Part shown: one piece after another, positions 40,460-49,260 of the stretch
Position numbering within the stretch: the first letter of the stretch is position 1
How the letters are laid out: each line of letters begins with the position of its first letter
DNA from: Microcella indica
GTDB lineage: Bacteria > Actinomycetota > Actinomycetes > Actinomycetales > Microbacteriaceae
Length of the DNA stretch: 64,000 nucleotides
Direction: 5' to 3'
NCBI RefSeq assembly: GCF_013414345.1
Contig: NZ_CP058670.1
Location: 1,984,001-2,048,000 of the forward strand
Position numbers and translations under genes: made by a program
Notes under the pieces: generated by a model
The model's database searches: none
The model's input: the letters and a program-made list of their open reading frames with translations, nothing else
Told to the model about the DNA's origin: nothing

Positions 40460-40983
40460 CGTGCTGCTCCTTCAGTAGGGGTGGATGCGGCGGGCCCCGA
40501 GGGCCCCGCCTGGTCGGTCATGTCGGTCGTCGGGGTGCCGGCTGCTCGCGCTGAGGTCGACGAGTCGGATCCCGCGGTGCAGTCTGCACACAGACCCCAG
40601 AAGGTGACCTCCGCGGCCGCGATCGCGAACCCCTCAGTGGCCGAGGGCGTCAGACACGGAGCGTGCCCGACGACGCAGTCGACGTCGGTCACGGCGCCGC
40701 AGCTCGAGCACACGGCGTGGTGGTGGTTGTCGCCGACGCGCAGCTCGTAGCGTGCGGCCGAACGGGCCGGCTGGATGCGCCGCAGCACTCCGGCCTCGGC
40801 GAGGTCGCCGAGCACGTTGTGCACCGCCTGCAGGCTGAGCCGCGCCGGCGAGCCGGTGAGAGCCTGGCGCACGGTCTCAGCGTCGGAGTGCGGCATGCGC
40901 TCGAGGGCGTCGAGCACGGCGAGCCGCCCGCCCGTGACGCGGAGTCCTGCGCTGCGCAGCAGGTCGCTCGAGTCGTGGGGCAT
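40456..40983 (-). CDS. Fur-family repressor (catalase regulator)
   Basis: 175 aa Fur/PerR-type protein. Winged helix: [40 protein letters not shown]; dimerisation/metal part: [20 protein letters not shown] with CSSC zinc ligands and a second LCADC pair near the end. It resembles the FurA/CatR group that represses an adjacent catalase and is inactivated by peroxide. ATG 40983 is seven nt after TAAGGT (40996-40991), with TTGAGT 17 nt further up, a good leaderless promoter; GTG 40992 lies inside that box and is therefore unlikely. Confidence 0.9.
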   Translation of the reverse strand: MPHDSSDLLRSAGLRVTGGRLAVLDALERMPHSDAETVRQALTGSPARLSLQAVHNVLGDLAEAGVLRRIQPARSAARYELRVGDNHHHAVCSSCGAVTDVDCVVGHAPCLTPSATEGFAIAAAEVTFWGLCADCTAGSDSSTSARAAGTPTTDMTDQAGPSGPAASTPTEGAAR

Positions 40984-40990
40984 CGCCCCC

Positions 40991-41019
40991 ACCTTAGCCC
41001 CTTATCGTGAACGACTCAA
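40991..41019 (-). promoter_or_regulatory. Promoter of fur-katA
   Basis: TTGAGT (41019-41014), 17-nt spacer, TAAGGT (40996-40991), then 7 nt to the fur ATG, predicting a leaderless transcript. Self-repression by the Fur protein is expected from its family, but I see no convincing inverted-repeat Fur box here. Confidence 0.6.
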
Positions 41020-41052
41020 GAAGAATGGCGCGGCGGGCGCGCCACGCGAGCA

Positions 41053-41120
41053 CGACTGTGCTCGTCAGTGGCAACCGTGCCGGCACGAGCGGGCACGGTT
41101 GCCACCAACGGGCACAGTCG
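41053..41120. repeat. 68-bp bulged palindrome, copy 1
   Basis: Outer arms CGACTGTGC (41053-41061) / GCACAGTCG (41112-41120) and inner perfect 14-bp arms GTGGCAACCGTGCC (41068-41081) / GGCACGGTTGCCAC (41092-41105), with unpaired bulges between. Lies between the spoIIM-like stop and the fur promoter. A diverged relative is at about 45538-45611. Confidence 0.75.
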
Positions 41121-41146
41121 CGGGATTGGCGGGCGACGACGGCGGC

Positions 41147-42142
41147 TCAGTCGGCGACGACGACGCGCGCACCGCGGCTCAGCGGGTCGAGGTCACCCGT
41201 CTCGCCGTCGCGGAAGGCGCGTCGGCCGAGCATCCACTGGTAGGCCAGGAAGGCCGCGAGCGCGACCGTGCCGATGCCGATGCGCACGACCTCCGGCCAC
41301 TCCTGCCGCGTCACGTAGCCCTCGATGATGCCGCTCACGAGCAGTGCTGCGACGAGCCCGCCGATCGCCGCGAAGAAGGCCCGGCCGTCCTCGGCGAGCG
41401 CCTGAGCGCGCGTGCGCGAGCCGGGTGCCACCCACGACCAGAAGATCATGAGTCCCGCGGCACCCGCGACGAAGATCGCGTAGATCTCGAGCTGGCCGTG
41501 CGGGGCGATGCTGAGGAAGAAGACGTCGAGGCGATCGAACTCGGCCATGATTCCGGCACTCGTGCCGATGCCCTGCGCGTTCTGGAACAGCACGACCGGC
41601 ACCCAGAACCCGACGATGCCGAAGGCGACGCACTGCGCCGCGATCCACGCGTTGTTGCTGAACACCTGCAGGCCGAAGACGGCCTCGCTCGACTCCGAGT
41701 AGTAGCCGACGAAGTCCTCCTCGGCGTAGCTCCGCAGCTCCTCGTACGGACCGAGAGCCGCGACCACGTCGGGGTTCGTCGCGACCCACACGGCATACAG
41801 CGAGGCGACGGCCGTGAAGGCGACCGCGATCGCGATCGTCAGGTACCGGATGCGGTACAGCGCCGCCGGCACTTCGCGCGTCGCGAAGCGGGCCAGTTGC
41901 GACCACGGCTCGGCCCCCGCGCCGGTGAACCGCAGGCGGGCTCGCGACAGCAGGACGCTGAGCCGCGCGGCCTGCGATACCTGCCCCGCGCTCGTCGTGA
42001 TGGCGGAGAGCTGCGTCGTGCCCGCCTGGTAGTGGTCGATGAGCTCGTCGGAGTCGCGCCCGGCGAAGCGCCGCTGACGCGACAGCTCGCGCAGGCGGCG
42101 CCATTCGGCGTCGTGCGCGGCGGAGTAGGCGTCGAGATCCAT
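41147..42142 (-). CDS. SpoIIM-like (stage II sporulation protein M family) membrane protein
   Basis: 331 aa. The cytoplasmic N-terminal part (MDLDAYSAAHDAEWRRLREL...DELIDHYQAGTTQLSAI) is followed by about five transmembrane segments (YLTIAIAVAFTAVASLYAVW, NNAWIAAQCVAFGIVGFWVP, HGQLEIYAIFVAGAAGLMIF). In non-sporulating actinobacteria this family sits beside RDD and moxR/DUF58 genes, as here, with unknown function. ATG 42142 is chosen; ATG 42160 would overlap the divergent RDD start codon. Confidence 0.87.
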   Translation of the reverse strand: MDLDAYSAAHDAEWRRLRELSRQRRFAGRDSDELIDHYQAGTTQLSAITTSAGQVSQAARLSVLLSRARLRFTGAGAEPWSQLARFATREVPAALYRIRYLTIAIAVAFTAVASLYAVWVATNPDVVAALGPYEELRSYAEEDFVGYYSESSEAVFGLQVFSNNAWIAAQCVAFGIVGFWVPVVLFQNAQGIGTSAGIMAEFDRLDVFFLSIAPHGQLEIYAIFVAGAAGLMIFWSWVAPGSRTRAQALAEDGRAFFAAIGGLVAALLVSGIIEGYVTRQEWPEVVRIGIGTVALAAFLAYQWMLGRRAFRDGETGDLDPLSRGARVVVAD

Positions 42143-42158
42143 CTGTTTAGATGATGCC

Positions 42159-43112
42159 ATGTCGACTGCACAGAACACCGCGAGTGCGCAGAACCTCGCG
42201 ACTGAGCAGACCCGCGCGAGCGGGCAGACCCCCTCGAGTGCGCAGGCGACCCGTGGCGCGTATGACTCCGAGAGCGAGCTGCTCACGGGCGAGGCCGTCG
42301 CCCTCGAGCTGCGCCCGGCGAGTGTCATCGCCCGCATGGCCGGCGGCATCATCGACTACCTCACCTACATCATCGCGACGGGTCTGCTGCTGTGGCTCAT
42401 GCTCTCCGCCGCGGGGGCGATCGGGCTGCCGGAGGCGCTCTTCGCCGCCGTGAGCATCGCGTGCGTCTTCCTCGGCGTCGTGCTCGCGCCCGCCGTCGTC
42501 GAAGCGGCCACGCAGGGCAAGTCGCTCGGCCGTCTCGCGCTCGGCGACCGCATCGTGCGCGATGACGGCGGGGCGATCGCCTTCCGGCACGCCTTCATCC
42601 GCGCCTTCGTCGGGTTCTTCGAGATCGTCATGACGTTCGGCGGCGCGGCCGTCGTCGTGGCCCTGCTCAACCCGCGCGCGAAGCGGCTCGGCGATCTGCT
42701 CGCGGGCACGTACAGCCAGTACGAGCGTGTCGCCGCCGAGAATGCGGTCGTGTACGGCGTGCCCGTGCAGCTCACCGAGTGGGCGGCCACCGCAGACGTG
42801 GCGCGGATGCCCGACGGGCTGTCCCGCCGCATCGCCCAGTTCTTGCGGCAGGCGTCCGGGCACACCGGGCCGACCCGCGAACGTCTCGCCACGAGCCTCA
42901 CGGCCGAGGCCGCGCTGTACGTCTCGCCGATGCCGAACATCGACGTCGCGCATTCCAGCCCGGAGCAGCTCAGCCCCGAGCTGTTCCTCGCGGCCGTCGC
43001 GGCGCTGCGTCGCGAGCGCGAGGCGACAGGGCTGCGTCTCGAGCAGGCGCGCCTCGCCGAGCTGCAGCCCACGCTCGCCGCGCTGCCGCACGGGTTCCCC
43101 GACCGCGGGTAG
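42159..43112 (+). CDS. RDD-family membrane protein
   Basis: 317 aa. Residues 5-32 are a low-complexity Ala/Gln/Thr/Ser stretch made of a degenerate repeat (AQNTASAQNLATEQ), then the RDD domain from about 50: RPASVIARMAGGIIDYLTYI, QGKSLGRLALGDRIVRDDGG, PRAKRLGDLLAGTYSQYERV, with three helices, and a soluble C-terminal region of about 110 residues. Function unknown; possibly transport. TTAGAT at 42147-42152 is six nt before the ATG. Divergent from the spoIIM-like gene, the same geometry as Rv3694c/Rv3695. Confidence 0.85.
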   Translation: MSTAQNTASAQNLATEQTRASGQTPSSAQATRGAYDSESELLTGEAVALELRPASVIARMAGGIIDYLTYIIATGLLLWLMLSAAGAIGLPEALFAAVSIACVFLGVVLAPAVVEAATQGKSLGRLALGDRIVRDDGGAIAFRHAFIRAFVGFFEIVMTFGGAAVVVALLNPRAKRLGDLLAGTYSQYERVAAENAVVYGVPVQLTEWAATADVARMPDGLSRRIAQFLRQASGHTGPTRERLATSLTAEAALYVSPMPNIDVAHSSPEQLSPELFLAAVAALRREREATGLRLEQARLAELQPTLAALPHGFPDRG

Positions 43113-43169
43113 AGCATCCCCGCATCTGGTCCAGACCACCGCAACCGTGCGCGGCACCCGCGCGCCGAA

Positions 43170-43946
43170 TCAGGCGCGGGCGAGGGCCTCGTCGGTCGCG
43201 AACAGGTAGTTGCGCGTGCCGAGCTCGACGGCGGGGACGCGAGTCCACGTGCCGCCGCGCCACGTGTAGAGGCCGTACTCGGGCCAGCGCTCGTGGATCG
43301 AGGCGACGAACCCGTCAGCGTCGCGCCCGTACCGCGCGAGGTGGCGATCCTCGATCTCGAGCAGCAGGCTCGGCAGGTCGCGGTTGATCATCTTCGCCGC
43401 GCCCTCGATGACCTGCGGCTCGAAGCCCTCCACGTCGACCTTGATGAAGGAGACGGGCCCGATGCGCTCCGCCTCGACCCAGTCGTCGAGCGCGGCGATC
43501 GGCGTGAGCCAGTGGCGCACCATCTCGCGCGCACCCAGCGGCGCGGCCCCCTCGGTGAGGTGCGCGCGACCGTAGATCGGCAGGCCGAAGAACAACGGCA
43601 GCCGCATGGTGAGCTGGCCCTCCTCGCGCCCGACGGCCGAGGGGTTGACGCTCACGTGCGGTGCACCGAGGATGCGCCGCCAGCGACGCAGAGTGCTCTG
43701 CTGCCGGGGGTGCGGGTCGAAGGAGTCGACGCGGCCCGCCGAGCCCACGATGTGCGCGAGCGGGATCGTGTACATGCCGTGCGCGGCACCCACGTCGATG
43801 ACGCGGTCGCCCTCCTTGACGAGCGCGGCGAGCCCGCGCAGCTCGGGCTCGGCCCACTTGATGCGGCTCGCGAAGAGCATGAGGTCGTGGCCGAATCTGA
43901 GCCGGGTCGAGACCCCGCGCGTCTCACGCTGCATGTCGATGACCAT
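43170..43946 (-). CDS. FkbM-family methyltransferase
   Basis: 258 aa. SAM-binding motif RVIDVGAAHGMYTIPLAHIV, the FkbM signature FIKVDVEGFEPQVIEGAAKM and LLLEIEDRHLARYG. FkbM enzymes O-methylate sugars or polyketides; with the many surface-sugar genes to the right, a glycan substrate is plausible but not shown. ATG 43946 (MVIDMQRETRG) is used. It lies 32 nt from the ahcY stop on the same strand, so a methyltransferase and the enzyme that removes its by-product may be co-transcribed. Confidence 0.85.
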   Translation of the reverse strand: MVIDMQRETRGVSTRLRFGHDLMLFASRIKWAEPELRGLAALVKEGDRVIDVGAAHGMYTIPLAHIVGSAGRVDSFDPHPRQQSTLRRWRRILGAPHVSVNPSAVGREEGQLTMRLPLFFGLPIYGRAHLTEGAAPLGAREMVRHWLTPIAALDDWVEAERIGPVSFIKVDVEGFEPQVIEGAAKMINRDLPSLLLEIEDRHLARYGRDADGFVASIHERWPEYGLYTWRGGTWTRVPAVELGTRNYLFATDEALARA

Positions 43947-43978
43947 CGTTCTCTCGGTTTCCGGCTCCGTGGTCGACT

Positions 43979-45478
43979 CTAGTAGCGGTAGTGATCGACC
44001 TTGTACGGGCCCTCGGATGGCACTCCGATGTACTGCGCCTGCCGCGGGGTCAGCGTCGTGAGGCGAGCGCCGAGGGCGTCGAGGTGCAGGCGGGCGACCT
44101 TCTCGTCGAGGAACTTGGGCAGCACGTACACGCCGGTCGGGTACTGGTCGAGGCGCATGTGCAGCTCGAGCTGGGCGAGCACCTGGTTGGTGAAGGAGGC
44201 ACTCATGACGAAGCTGGGGTGCCCGGTCGCGTTGCCGAGGTTCATGAGGCGGCCCTCGCTGAGAACGAGGATGCTCGTGCCGGTCGGCAGGCGCCACTCG
44301 TGCACCTGCGGCTTGATCTCGATGCGCTCGGCGCCGGGCAGGCTCTCGAGCCCGGCCATGTCGATCTCGTTGTCGAAGTGACCCACGTTGGCGACGATGG
44401 CGAGGTGCTTGAGCTTCTGCAGCTGCTCGACGGTGACGACGTTCTCGTTGCCGGTCGCGGTGACGAGGATGTCGATGTCGCCGAGGTGGTCGTCGAGCCG
44501 CGCGACCTGGTAGCCGTCCATGGCCGCTTGCAGGGCGTTGATCGGGTCGATCTCGCTCACGATGACACGCGCGCCCTGCCCGCGCAGAGCATCCGCTGAC
44601 CCCTTGCCCACGTCCCCGTAGCCGCACACGAAGACGGTCTTGCCGCCCATGAGCACGTCGGTCGCGCGGTTGAGGCCGTCGGGCAGCGAGTGGCGAATGC
44701 CGTACTTGTTGTCGAACTTGCTCTTCGTGACCGAGTCGTTGACGTTGATGGCGGGGAAGAGCAGCTGGCCCTCGCGGTGCAGCTCGTAGAGGCGGTGGAC
44801 GCCCGTCGTGGTCTCCTCGGTGACGCCCTGGATGCCCGCCGCGATGCGCGTCCAGCGCTGCGGGTCGGCCTGCATCGAGTCGCGCAGCACGCTGAGGATC
44901 ACGCCGTACTCGTGGCTGTCGCCCGGGGCGGTGTCGGGCACGGCCCCGGCGGCCTCGAACTGCACGCCCTTGTGGACGAGGAGGGTGGCGTCACCGCCGT
45001 CGTCGAGGATGAGGGTCGGGCCGACCGGCGCTCCGGCCTCATCGGTGCCGAAGTCGAAGATCTGCTGGGTCGCCCACCAGTACTCCTCGAGCGTCTCGCC
45101 CTTCCAGGCGAACACCGGCGTACCCGTGGGCGCGTCGACCGTGCCGGTGCGGCCGACGACGACCGCGGCGGCCGCCTCGTCCTGCGTGGAGAAGATGTTG
45201 CAGCTCGCCCAGCGCACGTCGGCGCCGAGCGCGACAAGGGTCTCGATGAGCACGGCCGTCTGCACGGTCATGTGCAGGCTGCCGGCGATGCGGGCGCCGG
45301 CGAGGGGCTGGTGCGGCCCGAACTCGTCGCGCAGGCTCATGAGGCCCGGCATCTCGTGCTCGGCGAGGCGAATCTGGTGGCGGCCCGACTCGGCGAGAGA
45401 AAGGTCGCGCACGCGGTGCGGAACACCCCCGCCGCTCTCGACAGTCAGTTCGGGGCGCGCGGGGGTCTGGATGCTCAT
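43979..45478 (-). CDS. ahcY: S-adenosylhomocysteine hydrolase
   Basis: 499 aa NAD-dependent enzyme that splits S-adenosylhomocysteine into adenosine and homocysteine. Diagnostic segments: [55 protein letters not shown] loop [20 protein letters not shown] and the terminal KVDHYRY. Includes the roughly 40-residue insert typical of the longer bacterial type. ATG 45478 has CAGAAT seven nt upstream, a weak leaderless pattern. Corresponds to Rv3248c sahH in position relative to mtrA and manB. Confidence 0.97.
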   Translation of the reverse strand: MSIQTPARPELTVESGGGVPHRVRDLSLAESGRHQIRLAEHEMPGLMSLRDEFGPHQPLAGARIAGSLHMTVQTAVLIETLVALGADVRWASCNIFSTQDEAAAAVVVGRTGTVDAPTGTPVFAWKGETLEEYWWATQQIFDFGTDEAGAPVGPTLILDDGGDATLLVHKGVQFEAAGAVPDTAPGDSHEYGVILSVLRDSMQADPQRWTRIAAGIQGVTEETTTGVHRLYELHREGQLLFPAINVNDSVTKSKFDNKYGIRHSLPDGLNRATDVLMGGKTVFVCGYGDVGKGSADALRGQGARVIVSEIDPINALQAAMDGYQVARLDDHLGDIDILVTATGNENVVTVEQLQKLKHLAIVANVGHFDNEIDMAGLESLPGAERIEIKPQVHEWRLPTGTSILVLSEGRLMNLGNATGHPSFVMSASFTNQVLAQLELHMRLDQYPTGVYVLPKFLDEKVARLHLDALGARLTTLTPRQAQYIGVPSEGPYKVDHYRY

Positions 45479-45537
45479 ACCTGCCATTCTGTCAGGCCCG
45501 AGCCGAGCATCCGGTACGAATGTCGCCGCAGGAACCG

Positions 45538-45611
45538 GCAAGTGTGCCCGCATGTGGCATGTGTGCGGCGCAGAGCAGGCTCAGTTGCCGCTGGCGAGCA
45601 CAGTTGCGACG
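45538..45611. repeat. Diverged second copy of the 68-bp palindromic element
   Basis: Aligns along its length with the element at 41053-41120 (for example AGTTGCC...GAGCACAGTTGCG versus GGTTGCC...GGGCACAGTCGCG), but its arms have lost pairing. Lies between the ahcY start and the phosphomannomutase stop. Confidence 0.5.
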
Positions 45612-45635
45612 GGGCCGGTGCGCGGCGGCGGTCGG

Positions 45636-47066
45636 CTACGCGCGGATGAGGGCGAGAACCTCGTCGCGAATGGTGGCCATGAGCTCGGGCGCCTCCGCCT
45701 CGGCGTTGAGGCGCAGCAGCGGCTCGGTGTTGGAGGGGCGCACGCTGAACCAGTACCACCCGGCGTCGCCGTGGCCCGTGAAGAACAGCCCGTCCAGCTC
45801 GTCGATCTCGGCTCGGCCGTGGAAAGCGTCGACGATGCGCGTGTACGCGGCCGGCACGTCGTCGACGACGGAGTTGATCTCGCCGCTCGCCGTGTACGGC
45901 GTGAACTCGGCGGCGAGCTGCGAGAGCGGGCCTTCGTACTGACCGTACTGCGCGATGAGGTGCATCGCCGCGAGCATGCCATTGTCGGCACCCCAGAAGT
46001 CGCGAAAGTAGTAGTGCGCCGAGTGCTCCCCACCGAAGATCGCGCCCGTCTCGGCCATGCGGTCCTTGATGAGCGAGTGCCCGACCTGCGTGCGCACGGG
46101 GGTGGCGCCGGCGGCGGTGATCGTCTCGGCGACCGACCTGGAGGTGATGAGGTTGTGGATGACGTGGATGCTCGTGCCCTCCTCGCCCGCCGCCTCGAGC
46201 CGCGCCTGCTCGCGCCGGATCTCGCGCAGCGCGACGATCGCGGCGACCGCGCTCGGCGTCACGGGCTGCCCCAGCTCGTCGATCACGAAGCACCGGTCGG
46301 CGTCGCCGTCGAAGGCGAGGCCGATGTCGGCTCCGTGCTCGAGCACGGCGGCCTGCAGGTCGCGCAGGTTCTCCGGCTCGAGCGGGTTCGCCTCGTGGTT
46401 CGGGAAGGTTCCGTCGAGCTCGAAGTAGAGGGGGATGATCTCGAGCGGGAGCGCCGGCAGGCCTGCGGCTGTGCCCAGCACGGCGGGAACGGTCATCCCG
46501 CCCATGCCGTTGCCGGCATCCACGACGATACGGAGCGGCCGTACGCCACTGAGGTCGACGAGTTCGCGCAGGTAGGCGGCGTAGTCGGGCAGCACGTCGC
46601 GGTGCGACTCGGTGCCGGGCGACTCGACCGCGGGCACGGCGCCCGCCTCGAGGTAGGCCTGGGCGCGGTCGCGGATGCCGCGCAGCCCGGTGGCGAAGCT
46701 CACGCCCTGCGCGCCCGCGCGGCAGAACTTGATGCCGTTGTAGGTGGCGGGGTTGTGGCTCGCCGTGAACATCGCGCCCGCAGCGGCATAGCGGCCCGAG
46801 GCGAAGTAGCTCTCGTCGGTCGAACAGAGCCCGAGGTGCACGACGGAGGCTCCGCGCGCGGTCGCGCCACGGGCGAAGGCGGCGACGAACCCGGGCGAGG
46901 AATCGCGCATGTCGTGGCCGACGACAACTTCCTGGCCCGCGAGCCCCAGCTCATCGACGAAGCCGGCACCGAGCGCTTCGACGACCTCGTCGGTGAGCTG
47001 GGTGCCGACGAGCCCGCGAACGTCGTAGGCCTTGATGAACGCGCTGAGATCGGGGATCGAGGTCAC
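45636..47066 (-). CDS. manB: Phosphomannomutase/phosphoglucomutase
   Basis: 476 aa alpha-D-phosphohexomutase that interconverts mannose-6-phosphate and mannose-1-phosphate for GDP-mannose. The phosphoserine is S103 in FTASHNPATYNGIK, the metal loop is LAFDGDADRCFVIDE, the sugar-binding loop GGEHSAHYYFRDFWGADNG and the phosphate-binding end VRPSNTEPLLRL. GTG 47066 has TACGCT six nt upstream (47078-47073). manA at 57562 supplies its substrate from fructose-6-phosphate. Same neighbourhood as pmmA (Rv3257c). Confidence 0.94.
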   Translation of the reverse strand: MTSIPDLSAFIKAYDVRGLVGTQLTDEVVEALGAGFVDELGLAGQEVVVGHDMRDSSPGFVAAFARGATARGASVVHLGLCSTDESYFASGRYAAAGAMFTASHNPATYNGIKFCRAGAQGVSFATGLRGIRDRAQAYLEAGAVPAVESPGTESHRDVLPDYAAYLRELVDLSGVRPLRIVVDAGNGMGGMTVPAVLGTAAGLPALPLEIIPLYFELDGTFPNHEANPLEPENLRDLQAAVLEHGADIGLAFDGDADRCFVIDELGQPVTPSAVAAIVALREIRREQARLEAAGEEGTSIHVIHNLITSRSVAETITAAGATPVRTQVGHSLIKDRMAETGAIFGGEHSAHYYFRDFWGADNGMLAAMHLIAQYGQYEGPLSQLAAEFTPYTASGEINSVVDDVPAAYTRIVDAFHGRAEIDELDGLFFTGHGDAGWYWFSVRPSNTEPLLRLNAEAEAPELMATIRDEVLALIRA

Positions 47067-47118
47067 GGCTCCAGCGTAGCCGGGCTCGAGCCGAACCCCG
47101 TCGGGGCGGCGCCGCGCC

Positions 47119-47331
47119 TCAGCCGGTCTCGCCGAGCACGCTGTAGCGCACGATCTGCCAGCCGTTGGGGGCCGAGAGTCGCTGGGAGTGCCGCTCGCAC
47201 AGGTCGTAGCTGTGCGGCTCCGCCCGCGCGCTGAGCGGGCCGAGCACGGCCATCGAGTCGGCGTAGACGTACGTGAGGGTGCCCGTGGCGGGCTCGCTGC
47301 ACGCGACCTTGCTGCACGGGCGACCGTTCAT
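47119..47331 (-). CDS. DUF3499 zinc-ribbon protein
   Basis: 70 aa. C6, C11, C45 and H48 (RPCSKVACS and YDLCERHSQR) would bind one zinc. The family is actinobacterial and always close to manB and the Rv3259-type gene, as here; no function is known. ATG 47331 matches the family N-terminus MNGRPCSK; a TATGCT hexamer lies nine nt upstream. Confidence 0.9.
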   Translation of the reverse strand: MNGRPCSKVACSEPATGTLTYVYADSMAVLGPLSARAEPHSYDLCERHSQRLSAPNGWQIVRYSVLGETG

Positions 47332-47383
47332 GATGAGGCCAGCATAGGCCGGGTGTGCGACGTTGCGACGGTAGGCTGACCGG

Positions 47384-47815
47384 GTGGCACGAGCGAGCAG
47401 GCAGTACCCGAGCGCGCGCGCCCGGGCTCGGCACGGGCGCGCCGGTCGTTCCGCCCTCACGGGGCCTCATCTGCCGCTGGTGAACACGCGCCGCGACCTG
47501 TTCGAGTCGACGGTGCGGGCGAGTGCCGACTACCTGGTCGATCTGTGGCCGCACGAGCTCTCGACGCTGTCGATCGAGGTGCTGCCGATGCCCGATCAGC
47601 CCGCGCAGGTGGAGGGCGTGGCCCGCTGGCGGGTCGTGCCGTCGCGCTCCCTCGTGGTGCTCTACCGCATCCCCATCGAGCGCATGAGCCGCCTGCACCG
47701 CGACGACGACTGGCATCGGCGCCTCATGGTGGAGAGCTGCGTGTTCCGCGCGGTGGGCGAGCTCATCGGCAAGGACCCGTGGGAGCTCGCACCCGACCGC
47801 TTCCGCCACTGGTAG
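47384..47815 (+). CDS. Rv3259-like metallopeptidase-family (DUF1025-type) protein
   Basis: 143 aa. A basic N-terminal tail of about 30 residues precedes a domain with VLPMPDQPAQVEGVARWRVV, LVVLYRIPIERMSRLHRDDD, and HRRLMVESCVFRAVGELIGK. Relatives are labelled zincin-like metallopeptidases, but the HEXXH catalytic motif is not visible here (MVESCVFR at the corresponding place), so enzymatic activity is doubtful. GTG 47384 has TAGGCT at 47372-47377, six nt upstream, for a leaderless start. Divergent from DUF3499. Confidence 0.75.
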   Translation: MARASRQYPSARARARHGRAGRSALTGPHLPLVNTRRDLFESTVRASADYLVDLWPHELSTLSIEVLPMPDQPAQVEGVARWRVVPSRSLVVLYRIPIERMSRLHRDDDWHRRLMVESCVFRAVGELIGKDPWELAPDRFRHW

Positions 47816-47865
47816 CGGCGGGTCGGGCTGCGGCGACGGCTGACGGCTGACGGCTGACGGGCAGG

Positions 47866-49260
47866 CTACGGGTAGACGGTCACGGGCTGCGCCGCGAGCG
47901 GCGGGGCCAGGATGCGCGTGCCCGCCATGAGCCCATCACCGCGGTAGCTCACGCTCGCGTGCAGTACGCCGTCGGCCGCGAGCCGCACGCCGACGTTGGC
48001 GGCGGTCTCGAGCACGACGCTCTGGCCTGCCGGCACGAGCACCTCGCGCCGGTCGACGGTCGCCGTCACGTCGCCGTCGGGTGCGTACAGGTGCAGTCGC
48101 GCGCTCACGCCGCCCGGGGTCGGGGCGATGCTCGTGAGCACCTCCTGACCCGCCTCGAGGGCACCGGTCGGCACGAACCACGCGATGTCGAGGCCGCTCG
48201 CGCCACCCGTGGTCGTGCGGCCGGCGACGACGAGCGGCTCGGTCGCGTCGACGACGACGGCCCAGTCGCCGTCGGGCAGGTCGGTGAGGGGCAGGTCGAG
48301 CACGGCTCCCGCGCCGACGGTCGTCGTGATGACCTGCCCGGTGCCGCCGTCGGCCGGGCGGAGGGTGACGGTGACGTCGGAGTCCGTGTCGCCCGGCACG
48401 AGCATCCGGAGGGTCGTGAGGGCGTCGCCGATGCCGTCGCCGGTGGCCTGCTCGAGAGCGAGCTGACTGCCCACAACGGGCAGTGCGGGAATGACGTGGC
48501 TGGTGGAGGGCCGCTCGAGCGGGGTGACGAGCGCCACCCCGGAGGGGTCGAGACCGCGCACGACGGACTGCTGCAGGTGCGCGGCGATCGACCCGCCGCT
48601 GCTGTCGACGGCGATGACGGGCGAGGCCTCGTCGACGGCGATGCCCGCGAGGGGCAGAATGCGCTGGGTTCCTGCCGCCACGATGATGCCGCTCGTGCCA
48701 GGAGCCTCGAGCAGACCGCGCTCGCCCCACACCCGCAGGTCCACGGTCGCGTCGACCTCGCCCGGGTTGGTGAGCACGATCCACGTGGTGCGGCCGACCT
48801 GGGTCGAGCCGCCGACGAGCCAGGCGGTGCGCTCGGCGCGCCCGCACTCGGCGGCGGCGAGGCCGCGCAGGTCGGCGGTGGCTACGCGCGTCGACTCGGC
48901 TGCGGCGACCGCCGTGTCGGGGGCGTCGACCGGCAGGGTCACGGCGACGGCAGCACTCTCGAGCGCATCGCTGGCCGGAACGGTCGACTCGACCAGGCCC
49001 GTGCCGACGCTGCGGCGCTGCGGCTGCTGCGCGACGGTGAGCTGCGGATCGTCGCCCCGCGTGAGGCCGAGCACTCCCCCCGTGCAGACGACGGTCTGCG
49101 CTGACCGGTCGGGCGTGACCGCGAGACCTGCGGTGTCGAGGGCGAGGTCGCGCACGGGCGCGAACAGCACGACCGCGCCAAGGGCGACCGCGGCGGCCGC
49201 GCCGGCGAGAGCGAGCCCCGCGCGCCCGGTGGCGGCGAGGATGCGCTGGGTCACGGTCAT
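47866..49260 (-). CDS. DUF5719 secreted/membrane-anchored protein
   Basis: 464 aa. One N-terminal helix (GLALAGAAAAVALGAVVLFA) anchors or exports a large beta-rich outside domain with repeats of the pattern TTWIVLTNPGEVDATVDLRV and IVAAGTQRILPLAGI, ending VTVYP. DUF5719 proteins follow the large membrane glycosyltransferase in actinobacteria. Its ATG overlaps the glycosyltransferase stop (ATGA), so they are produced together and may form one surface-assembly complex. No enzymatic motif seen. Confidence 0.82.
   Translation of the reverse strand: MTVTQRILAATGRAGLALAGAAAAVALGAVVLFAPVRDLALDTAGLAVTPDRSAQTVVCTGGVLGLTRGDDPQLTVAQQPQRRSVGTGLVESTVPASDALESAAVAVTLPVDAPDTAVAAAESTRVATADLRGLAAAECGRAERTAWLVGGSTQVGRTTWIVLTNPGEVDATVDLRVWGERGLLEAPGTSGIIVAAGTQRILPLAGIAVDEASPVIAVDSSGGSIAAHLQQSVVRGLDPSGVALVTPLERPSTSHVIPALPVVGSQLALEQATGDGIGDALTTLRMLVPGDTDSDVTVTLRPADGGTGQVITTTVGAGAVLDLPLTDLPDGDWAVVVDATEPLVVAGRTTTGGASGLDIAWFVPTGALEAGQEVLTSIAPTPGGVSARLHLYAPDGDVTATVDRREVLVPAGQSVVLETAANVGVRLAADGVLHASVSYRGDGLMAGTRILAPPLAAQPVTVYP

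Noticed and set aside
40984-41050. Fur box in the fur-katA promoter
   Set aside because: I looked for a palindromic Fur/CatR site around the -35/-10 region but pairing was too weak to claim.
45479-45537. SAH riboswitch upstream of ahcY
   Set aside because: The start appears leaderless and the upstream sequence shows no matching conserved stems.
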